Below are positions 56,001-64,000 of a stretch of DNA of 64,000 nt, one piece after another. How positions within the stretch are numbered: the first letter of the stretch is position 1; every line of letters begins with the position of its first letter. The stretch is from Ciona savignyi (Eukaryota; Chordata; Ascidiacea; Phlebobranchia; Cionidae), in contig CH003035.1 of the NCBI GenBank assembly GCA_000149265.1, positions 762,435-826,434 on the forward strand. Reading direction: 5' to 3'. A program made the position numbers and the translations under genes. The notes under the pieces were generated by a model, which was not told the origin of the DNA, did not search any database, and saw only the letters and a list, made by a program, of their open reading frames with translations.

Positions 56001-58505
56001 GTGTGTTGTGTGTGATAGACATGTTTCTTTAATTTAGTAGAACCCATTAATCCGCTGGGTACAGGCAATATCCGTTAAGTGCCTTGCCCAAGGACACAAC
56101 CGACTAGCTAGTGACCAGTTTCGAACCTGCAACCGTTCGGCTGAAAGGCGACGCACTAAACCACCAAACTAACCGGTCGGACATCTATCGATTAACATTT
56201 TAAATAACCGTCTACCATACATCAGCTTGTATCAAATCAAAGGACACTCGCCAATTCTGGTAACAAACCACACCTCAGGTTTGGGTTGTTCGCCGGCTAC
56301 CTACAAACTCCAAAAATTCTTGGGTGAAAAACTCGCTGAGTTCCTCGATTCCAAGGTCGATTACAAGTTGCGAAGAATAACCGCCGCGGATAAGAAAAAC
56401 CTTTATGTTGGTCCCAATGCTAATTCGGAGTACAGTGGTGAAGGTGGGACCATGTTTACTGTTTGTCACAGACCTGTAGAATATCTGCAAAACAACAAAA
56501 TTGTATTTAAAAAAAATAGTTTAAGTAAATTGCATACATCAGTTTGTATAAATCTGTGTACGGCAACTAATGCTGCAAGCTCTTGAAAACAAATCAAAGT
56601 TCCTTTTCTACAATGAGATATATACTTTGCCTAAAGTTCCCGATTTTCAATAAAATTAGAAATATAAAGTTTAAAAAAATTATCAACTGGTTTTTAGTCC
56701 ACGCTGGTTGTACATTATTTATTGCATTACGTCGTTCTACCACTAAGAGTTGTTACCTGCATTGGACAAATAACTATAATTGTTACATTCTGATGTCAAC
56801 CGGTTGGTAGTTGATTTCTTTCTCTTCAGTTAGTAACAAATCAAATTCAGCTTGTGAACTTTATAATATTTTGAATATCATCACATTAGCATAAGGCTTA
56901 TTACTCGCTAATTTTAATAGTGGTAAATTTTGAAAGTCAGTCAGTACTTTAAATCAAAATAACCCATAGGTGTATCATACATAAGCATTTGTCAGACAGA
57001 TTAGTCTGGTGGTTAAGTGTGTTGCCTTTCAGCCGAAGGGTTGAAGGTTCGAAACTGGCTGCTTGCTAGTCAGTTGTGTCTTTGGGTAAGGCACTTAAAG
57101 GACATTGCTGAAACCCGAGGATTGATGGGTTCTACTAAATTGGAGTAATGTGTAAATCATACACAACACACTACAATAGCTCCGGTAACCCGACAGTGGG
57201 CGTGAGGTGATCTGACGATTGCCCGTGTATTAACCCCCTTGGTTTTTCCATTCATGGGAGTAAACATGCATATCCTATCCATTTACAGCAACATATAAAT
57301 CACAACCACCACAGCTGTACACATAACGAGGTTAAAACAATATTATTACCAGAGATGGGTAATTTCGGCGTCAAATTATCCCAATCCACCCCTCACCCAA
57401 CCAAAGGAGGGGTCCAGCTATCCACGTTTCTTACTTACAACTGCCTGAGCGATGGCATCGACGTAACAGGAGATTACCTTCGCGAGTTCTGGACATGTCC
57501 GAACTGCAGCGTTAAGCTGCCGATGACGGTGTCTGAAAGGCTACGGCACCAACGCGGTTTGCACAGTGGATGAAACTAGCGAGGTAAGTCTGGTTACGAT
57601 TCTCCATTATTCAAACATAACTCAATTAAAAATATTTAAAATTTATTTTTTAATTTACCGATTTAAAATGAACTGCTTCGTTTACCAATTAAACTTTGTT
57701 TTGATTAAAAAGCGTAAAAATTAATAATATCAAAGCAATTTTGTTAATTATTTTACAGCAAGTTCTGTATAAAAAACAAACGTTTTTATTCTATTTTTAT
57801 GCAACATTATTTTATTATTAAATTGAAAAAATATTTTTATTTTTTTCTATAGGTTATTTAGAGTTGTTTGTAGTTTTAGATTAAATTCTAATTCAAACAT
57901 GAACATATTTATAGTTTGTGTGTATGTTACTATTCTGTAATTTCATAACTGTCAATCAAAGGGCGCAATTATCAGTTTGTATGTCGTTTAGGCACACAAC
58001 TGCAAATAGTAGTCAGCCCAGAATTATTTGAGTGGCATTTTGTATTTGTCCCAGGTAACCAGACATCACTTATATTTGTCTGTGGTTAAAAAACAGGACT
58101 CAGATCCTATGAATTAGGATCGTGTTTGTATGACAATTAGAATGCACATTCTTCAGTGGTAAATTAAACACATTCTAAACCATGAAAAATGGAAAGGAAA
58201 ACAATTGTTAATACCTGTCATTAATAATAGAATATAAATATAGAGAATGTGGCCTTTCAACCTAATCAATGTTTACAAGAAATTGCAAAATTATTATAAA
58301 AAATTTTAACGACCAATCCAAAAATAACAATCTGACGATCTTTTGCAAATTATATTTGCAGATGAAGCCAGCCAGCCAGACACAACCTGAAGCAAGCACA
58401 TCTATACCACTCTTGCAGAAGGATTACTTCTGCGACATTTGTAACGAACACTTTAAATTTTCTGCCGTCGAAATTTTAAAACATAAAAGATCACATGTGT
58501 CATAG
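44040..58505 (+). CDS. DHX34: DHX34, DEAH-box RNA helicase of nonsense-mediated decay
   Basis: 22 exons: 44040-44084, 44916-45097, 46129-46206, 46802-47000, 47560-47744, 48371-48488, 49054-49257, 49468-49593, 50104-50208, 50678-50873, 51320-51444, 51942-52116, 52482-52675, 53013-53126, 53748-53863, 54161-54326, 54599-54727, 54959-55168, 55609-55810, 56279-56437 (or 56443), 57353-57583, 58362-58505. Helicase motifs: GDTGCGKST (174-182), TQPRR, DEVH (268-271) split by an intron, SAT (301-303), [10 protein letters not shown] and [12 protein letters not shown] (477 on). A winged-helix/ratchet region, a basic linker and an OB-like C-terminal region follow, then a zinc-finger-like CPNC..H....H. The final exon has a second CDIC..H...H and ends RSHVS. 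Homology to animal DHX34 is continuous. In exon 21 the frame meets TGA at 57571-57573, before the consensus donor at 57584; see findings. Family role: ATPase that promotes UPF1 activation in mRNA decay. Confidence 0.95.
44165..44586 (+). mobile_element. SINE copy split by a MITE
   Basis: A head-less SINE (44165-44345: ggcaaggcacttaaaaagca, gcggattaatcggttctacc) is interrupted by the element at 44346-44540. It resumes with cattcacgaggataaacatg and a cctatccta tail. It lies in DHX34 intron 1. Confidence 0.85.
44346..44540. mobile_element. MITE, family C (ACTAAAAGSAGGGAAAGC ends)
   Basis: Left end actaaaagcagggaaagc, right-end complement actaaaaggagggaaagc, with similarity extending about 36 bp to ggaaactgt. 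The interior is the C/A-rich core also found in family B elements. The flanks do not show a clean target duplication. Confidence 0.85.
45810..46037 (+). mobile_element. Highly diverged SINE
   Basis: Traces only: cagccgttaaccgaaatatc, gctgctagctagtcgattgt, atccttgaacaaggtatt, then taaacatatcctttccta. DHX34 intron 2. Confidence 0.55.
46461..46735 (-). mobile_element. tRNA-headed SINE with internal deletion
   Basis: Reverse copy in DHX34 intron 3. The tail side carries a duplicated gtgaatgg phrase. The block between gtaaagtgcctt and tcgattgaaaggcgac lacks the ctagctag/ccaaggacac segment seen in other copies, an internal loss of about 60 bp. Confidence 0.88.
47290..47395. repeat. Two-unit 45-bp repeat
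   Basis: gtgttgtatatgatggagat followed by atttattgttatatattgtt occurs twice in direct succession in DHX34 intron 4. Confidence 0.8.
48690..48979. mobile_element. MITE, family A
   Basis: Left end ccctgttggaaagtttgt, right end acgaactttccagtaggg. The 8-bp target duplication acttgagc is perfect (48682-48689 and 48980-48987). It is about 290 bp and aligns along its length with 294-587. It lies in DHX34 intron 6, in an eroded SINE (gcattgccgtgatcaagtgg region). Confidence 0.9.
49640..49795. repeat. Minisatellite, about 31-bp unit, five copies
   Basis: atggaatgttaaaattgtta plus atatgatgctt recurs with minor substitutions in DHX34 intron 8. Confidence 0.85.
50885..51155 (-). mobile_element. Highly diverged SINE
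   Basis: Weak reverse match: ggttactagagctattacaa, gtccaagaacaaatctgact, agctcacacctttt-like head. DHX34 intron 10. Confidence 0.45.
53175..53690. repeat. Dispersed direct repeat, two copies offset by about 365 bp
   Basis: taactttaatgtgagatcta, gcggctatatttccacctg, tatcagcatgtatact and gcaataccttattta occur in 53175-53330 and again in 53535-53690, within DHX34 intron 14. A SINE scrap (gtcggttgtgttcttgggca) lies between them. Confidence 0.8.
55899..56182 (-). mobile_element. tRNA-headed SINE
   Basis: Near full-length reverse copy in DHX34 intron 19, ending at the head accaaactaaccggtcggac. Confidence 0.9.
56992..57282 (+). mobile_element. tRNA-headed SINE
   Basis: Near full-length copy in DHX34 intron 20 with B box gaaggttcgaaactggctgc, ending catatcctatcc. 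Confidence 0.92.
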
Positions 58506-58510
58506 AATTT

Positions 58511-58516
58511 AATAAA
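58511..58516 (+). terminator. Poly(A) signal of DHX34
   Basis: aataaa begins six bases after the DHX34 stop codon (TAG 58503-58505), in the 395-bp gap before the convergent CCDC51 gene. Confidence 0.55.
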
Positions 58517-58746
58517 CCAACACGAGATAACAATGCACATGTTACATGATCACAGTAGTGGTCCAAGCAGTGATTTAACATATAAGTTGATCCATAGAAT
58601 TCTTAAGTTTAACCCAAAAGTGGACAACAAACAAAAGTGTGTGGCTCAATATTCTGGTTAGGACAGTTTGACATAATCCTTCCATATTTGGCGGAAATAA
58701 TTATTAGAAACAATAACTTTCATTTTTTAATATGGATTTTATGATA

Positions 58747-58752
58747 TTTATT
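58747..58752 (-). terminator. Poly(A) signal of CCDC51
   Basis: tttatt on the plus strand reads AATAAA on the minus strand, about 150 bp past the CCDC51 stop at 58901. Confidence 0.45.
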
Positions 58753-58900
58753 TCACATGATGATGATGCATGCAAGATGATGAACTGCATCCAAGTGAAA
58801 CTGCACCGATGCAATGTTTTCTAGCTTCTTCACATCATATCATCAAACTGCCATGCATCTGTGCCATTTGCACTCTTTTATTCCGAACACACTTGCCTTT

Positions 58901-61900
58901 TCACACAGATATAATGTAATACATGGCGGTCATGACCACCCCCCATATCACAGCCACAGAAAATGGTTTCGACAACCCTGAAGCAATGTCTTTGACTTTC
59001 GATGATTGGTCTTCAGATTTCAACACTTCCTTTGGAACTTTTTCCTCAGGTGTTTTCGAAGGAGCAACCATTTTACTTTTTTCTACCAAAATTCTTTCGA
59101 TTCGTTCTAATTTCTCGCTTAGGTCGGAAACTGCGTCGTTAACTGTTCCACCAGAGAAACTACTCGGTTGGTTTTGTATTCTAACATCGATACTGCGGCA
59201 CAAAGCTTTTAATTCCTTCAGCTGGACATCAAGCTGCCGAAATACCTGTTTGCAGGGAGAGAAATTAGCAGGATAGCATAAACATGTTGGTCACTGTGGG
59301 TGTGGATGAGAAACATAAGGGTTTTCTACCAATTGGCCAGGTAAATAGAAACCTATTCACCAAACAATATGTTTGTTGGTAAGGTAGTGGTTAAACTTTA
59401 AATGGTAAGATCTAGCCCAATATCTATAGCAATTAACATTATGTTTAAATAGAATATCAATTGAACCAGGAGTTTAATATTTGTTTTGTACTAGTTACTA
59501 CTCTTGTGGATTAGCCATTTTTTTAAATTCAGTACAGAATGTCAATATTGACTATGAATGTACCAAGTTACCATGTTGACATGAAGAACTCATTTTATTA
59601 ATAAATGTCAAGGGCAAAATTTAAATATAATTTTAAAAGGATTTTAAGCTCATTAAAACTAAATGCATGTCAAAAAGATTATAATTCGCAAATTTCCCAT
59701 TGCCTACAATCAGGTTAACTATTGCGGTTATAAGACTTTTGGGTATGAGACTTTTACAACTGTTTTTTACTTTTTATATTTACAACTGTTTTAATTTTAA
59801 CAACTTATTTTAATTCAGATGATTACGCAATGCATCCAAACTGCCCCTCGAATGAGAAGAATTAGGTAATTAGCATATGGTTGATACCATATTTAGTAAG
59901 GATAAATACAAAAGATGGTTTTATTATAACAAGAGAAGAAGCTTAAGTATAAATCAGTTTTATACTTTATAAATTTTGAGTCTCATACTTTTAAGGAGCA
60001 TAATGCTGGTGTTGTTGTATTACAGCAGACTAAAATCTAATAATTTTAAGGTCCACAACAACTCCATAAACAGAATATTTCAAGCTTCACACAACTGCAT
60101 ACACTATTCTTCTAATTACCATTGAATTCGAATTTGCCTTCTCATTCCCTTCGACGGGGGAATCCATTAGATTTCGAATAAGACAAGATTCCAGTTTTGC
60201 TATCGTGTCCTTTACATCTTCGTAACGCTCTTGCACAAATGGCATCACCTGGGTTTACATGGAGAGATTTGTCAGCCCAAATTAGATCAGACATCACTCA
60301 AAATTTGTCCATGGTTAACAGACATCACTTTTTAAGTGTTTGTATGAAAATTAAAATGCAAACTCTTCAGTGGTAAATTAAACAAATCCTAACCATGAAA
60401 AAAAGGAAAAGAAAACAATGGTACATTTTCAAATATATTAGCATTATTAGGTAAATGGTAATAATACCTTTTATTTATATTACATATACCCCAAAATTAA
60501 GTAGGCATGAGAGTATGAGCTTTATACATTAAGTATGATGCAAAATATATAAAAACCAATGAATGAGGTTTTCCGTGACTACTCTATAAACCTGGGCAAT
60601 ATCCTGCTGAATTTCAGAGCCATGATCGTGGTCCAGGATCATCTGTCGCAAGTCGTTTGTTCTTACTCGGTTTATATAACTCCCCCCAATCATACCTGGG
60701 TGCAAGGAAAGTCATGTTTTAGCGTACTGTACCAAGAACACCAATTATATCCATATATCCGCAATTCCAATGATGACAAGATTTTTAACAAATCTAATAT
60801 TTTTCAATCGTTTAGTGTTTTTTTGTACCACATTATGGTTGAGTAGTATTGGATATTCATGTTTATCCCTGTCAATGGGAAAACCAAGGAGGTTAACACA
60901 TGAGTTATCGTCAGATCACCTTGCGCCTACTGTATTGTTACCGAAGCTATTGCAGTGTGTTGTGTAGGATTCATGTTTCTTCAATTTAGTAGAACCCATT
61001 AATCCGCTGGGTTCAGGCAATGTCTGTTAAGTGCTTTGCCCAAGGACACATCCACATACATGGCATCACATTGAATTACACAAATCGAAATTATCCATAC
61101 CAAGAACTGTGCCGATAATTGAACCAATCAGAGACCAGTTCTTCGTTCGTTCAACTCTTGTCCTCTCTTTCTCGTAGCTGTCACGCATGGCTGCAGATAA
61201 ATGTTGAAATGTGTCGCGCTCTTTTTCTTCTGCATTCTCTAACGTCAACTTTATTCTGGAAAATATTGGCTTGAAAGTCTTGATTGTTATGGAATAGAGT
61301 ACTCATGTTTATACCTAGGGTACATGTTATTGCAACTATTGCAATGTGCTTTATTAAAATATGTTTTTTATTCTGTTTTTGTTCAATGATCCAATCGTTT
61401 CATGCAACGTTCATTAAAGTGCCGTGTCCATGACATACCAATTACCTAGTTGGTCATACCAGATAAGAAAAATCCCTATAAAGAAGTTCCAGTTTCAACC
61501 CATTACTATTCTGTGTGACATGGTTATGTCCTTCAATCAACGAATGTTGTTGAGGTCCAATGGATTCAATTAAGGTTTTGTATCCATTGTTTTTCGTTAC
61601 TAAATTTAGAAATTGTTTAAAGGGTTCTTTACCAACCACAGTAATATATACACGAATAACACACTGCTACAATTCAACAAGCTTCCACCAACCCTTCTTC
61701 CTTTGTCACAAGTTCGTGCTGCTCATTAGCAAGCTGTGGGTAGAGGGGATTGGAATAGTTGACATGACTCAAACGCTCTCTCACATGCTTCAATTGATCA
61801 CGGATCATCAACACTTCACGCACAACCCTCCTTTCCTCTCCGCGAGCTTGGAGGAATCTTTCCTCGCACTTTGGATGAGATTACAACAATACAATTGTTA

Positions 61901-62736
61901 TTTATGTTTCTTTCGCTGCAGCGTTTACCACCAACAATTTGAAAATACATGTCATACATATATATATATATATACCAATACAAATATGGCTGCCAGTCAT
62001 GGTTGTCTATTTGACCCATCACAGTGTTTGCTTCACTTGCAAAATTGATGGTAATAATGATGGACCTTTCCATTGGACACAGCTGAACATTTTAGGAGAA
62101 TTCTTAATATGTAGAATATTAATATGCTAATGATTGAGTTTCCAGAGCACCTATTTTATTAATTACTGTTCCTTACATGCCTCATTATAACCATTTCAGT
62201 GACCTACCTGAATATAAAATTATTAAATTCCACTGTGTTTTAATCAGTTTTACCATTTAATAAAAAACTTGCTACTATAGTTAAGTTTAAAATTATATTT
62301 TTTGTCCTAGTTACAAAAAGCATGTAAAACAATTCAATACACAAAAAAAACGGAAAAAACCATGTAAAAAACACATTAAAAATAGCCAAGGCAATACGAC
62401 TGCATTTATATCGTTATGAAGACCCTTCCACTTATAAGTATAACCCCCTACTTAAGTTACCTGTTTGACTTGCCTCTGTGCGTTTTGCACGTCAGTAAGT
62501 CCAATGAACTGTTCGTATACTTTGTAGACATTTTGTAGCTTCTTTGAAAGATCAGAAATTGTATTATTGCTGTGGTCGCTGGATGTGGCGACTGAAGCAC
62601 GATTTGATAAGACAAATGATGAGGGAACCAGGTTTGTTTTGTAGTTTATTTTAAATACTTTAAAAGACTTGGTTGGGCTGGTCTGACAGAACGGTTTTGA
62701 TAGTGCTGAAAAGTTTCTTGCCACGTTTTTGTTCAT
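58901..62736 (-). CDS. CCDC51: CCDC51 (mitochondrial ATP-sensitive potassium channel pore subunit, MITOK)
   Basis: Six exons in transcript order: 62461-62736, 61693-61868, 61101-61255, 60592-60695, 60120-60248, 58901-59245 (1185 nt, 394 residues; human 411). All phases match. The N-terminus (MNKNVARNFSALSKPF...) is basic and lacks acidic residues, like a mitochondrial presequence. A coiled coil begins at about 68 (KLQNVYKVYEQFIGLTDV) and runs to about 185. The family's most conserved block is YEKERTRVERTKNWSLIGS (177-195), leading into the first membrane span (about 190-210) and GSYINRVR. A second coiled coil follows. The second span forms the extreme C-terminus (about 374-394). In the family the protein sits in the inner mitochondrial membrane and conducts K+ together with the ABCB8 regulator. 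It is convergent with DHX34. Confidence 0.94.
60841..61051 (-). mobile_element. tRNA-headed SINE, head truncated
   Basis: Reverse copy in CCDC51 intron 3: ttggatattcatgtttatcc, ggttaacacatgagttatcg, tttgcccaaggacacatcca. It stops about 50 bp before exon 3 of CCDC51. Confidence 0.88.
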
Positions 62737-64000
62737 TTCTTTTATTTATTTAACCAGTTAAACAATGTTTGATTGCTATTCCTTGGTTCTTCTAAAGTTT
62801 TAAACAGTTTACCAACATTGCGGAAAAAATCTAGATTCACGGACTGCACCAGCACATACACACTTAATAGAGTACACTAGAACACCGTTGATCTAAAATG
62901 CTCTTTTGTAGATCGTAGTATATACATACGTTAGAAAGATAATCGGCTCTTTTTTAATCCTAATTTAAAAATTAATGCCATTCTTCGTTGTTTTATATAC
63001 TCCATTACCTATAATATTGTACATATTTTATCAATACAAGCTATTAAGACTTGTTAACGATTAAAAGATCAACATTTGACACCTTTGATACTGTACTGAA
63101 CAAAAATAAGTACCTCGCTATTTCCATTCGTTTTCATTGTACTGGGAATTACCCAAGACTGATAGCTTCTGTGGTTGACGGCATTTTCCCCGTTTTGACT
63201 ATTTTCGAAGCCGATATTTTCATTTAAAATGGAAATTTGGGTGCTTTTTCGGTGCTTTTGTTATTTATGAAGGTTTTTATTGTTTTATTGACAAACATAA
63301 ATACTTAATTTATATAACATGGTTATCAAGTTTAGATTGTTAACTCGAAAACCCATTTTAAATATTACCCATTACCCAGCGGTTCCCAAACTTTTTTGGT
63401 TGGCGTCGCCTTTTGAAAATCAGTGCTGTAATGACTTGAAACCAAACCCCATGTTTCTATTTTTCGGTGTAACTTAACATCACATGCTCTTCTGTTGTCT
63501 TTCTATATGAGTGAGGTTGCTCATTCTTAACGCCGGCCAATATTACACTAAACTACACTGAACACACATATATATATATAATATATTGCTATTTTCTTGT
63601 TTTCTAAACTTTTATTTTTTAGTTATTTTATGGAGGGGTACCAATTAGAAACTTTTAACCCATATTTTGGAGGACTTTTGGTTAGGAATTTAATTGCCCT
63701 ACTTTATCCAGTCTGTAGGAAAATGCAGTGGGCGTTATAGTATGTGGTGGTAAATTTCCTCATAAAGATTATATGTTTTGTACATAGATTGCACCGAGAA
63801 TGTTTTAACCTCAAAAAAGCATTTTTTTTATCTTTAACGTTCAGGCACATTACAAAACTGTGTTATTAATAATTTTACAATGGCAAAAATTAGTGCAAAA
63901 AATGTCCAGTTTATGCCACATTATTTCAGCGACATGTCACAAATAAGTTTAAAAAAAGTAAAACTTATTAACTATAGTTTACCCCGGATAACTGGTCGTT
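62737..64000. other. Intergenic sequence upstream of CCDC51
   Basis: Holds the CCDC51 promoter region. Near 63379 cagcggttcccaaacttttt resembles a hAT terminus, but no matching right end is visible before the window ends. A (ta)n tract lies near 63570. No exon is convincing. Confidence 0.45.
63379..63460 (+). mobile_element. hAT-like element end
   Basis: cagcggttcccaaacttttt followed by ggttggcgtcgcc matches the CAGxGGTTCCCAAACTTTTT pattern common at hAT nonautonomous ends. The partner terminus was not found. Confidence 0.45.

Noticed and set aside
61454..61639. 61-codon minus frame in CCDC51 intron 2
   Set aside because: Exons 2 and 3 join perfectly in phase without it, and the joined protein matches CCDC51 length.

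Overview
This is eukaryotic nuclear DNA from an animal. It is AT-rich, the genes have many introns with GT-AG junctions, and intergenic gaps are short. The proteins are chordate-like (cation-dependent mannose-6-phosphate receptor, two-domain epoxide hydrolase with a peroxisomal tail, DHX34, CCDC51/MITOK, an adhesion GPCR). Diverged orthologues, compact spacing and dense SINEs suggest an invertebrate chordate, most likely an ascidian such as Ciona. The species call is inference.

Layout. 1-650: stacked SINE copies, one split by a MITE with an 8-bp target duplication. 948-1395 (+): the last two exons of a gene that begins upstream. 1763-5745 (-): complete five-exon M6PR. 6236-7951 (-): EPHX2 as one uninterrupted reading frame. 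9314-14111 (+): eight-exon gene resembling CFAP119/CCDC189, with a 25-nt microexon. 15601-23192 (+): five-exon gene for an unrecognised 203-residue protein, its introns filled by two hAT-type elements and a four-unit tandem array of tRNA-like sequence. 23193-26621: largely featureless. 26622-42262 (+): 18-exon adhesion GPCR with a roughly 800-residue mucin-like stalk of 14-residue repeats carrying about 55 N-Q-T sequons, then a hormone-receptor domain, GAIN/GPS region and seven membrane segments. 44040-58505 (+): 22-exon DHX34, the RNA helicase of nonsense-mediated decay, with an unresolved reading-frame conflict in the penultimate exon. 58901-62736 (-): six-exon CCDC51 (mitochondrial K+ channel subunit), tail to tail with DHX34. 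62737-64000: intergenic, with one hAT-like end.

Gene models were joined by hand from splice sites. Every multi-exon model given here is phase-consistent from start to stop, apart from the DHX34 conflict and the missing 5' end of the first gene. The genes serve unrelated jobs (lysosomal enzyme sorting, epoxide hydrolysis, cilia, adhesion signalling, mRNA decay, mitochondrial K+ flux) and do not form a pathway.

The repeat landscape is the other main content: about 18 recognisable copies of one tRNA-headed SINE family with a TATCC-type tail, three MITE groups (two or three sharing an internal core despite different termini), and at least three hAT-type elements, two with perfect 8-bp target duplications.
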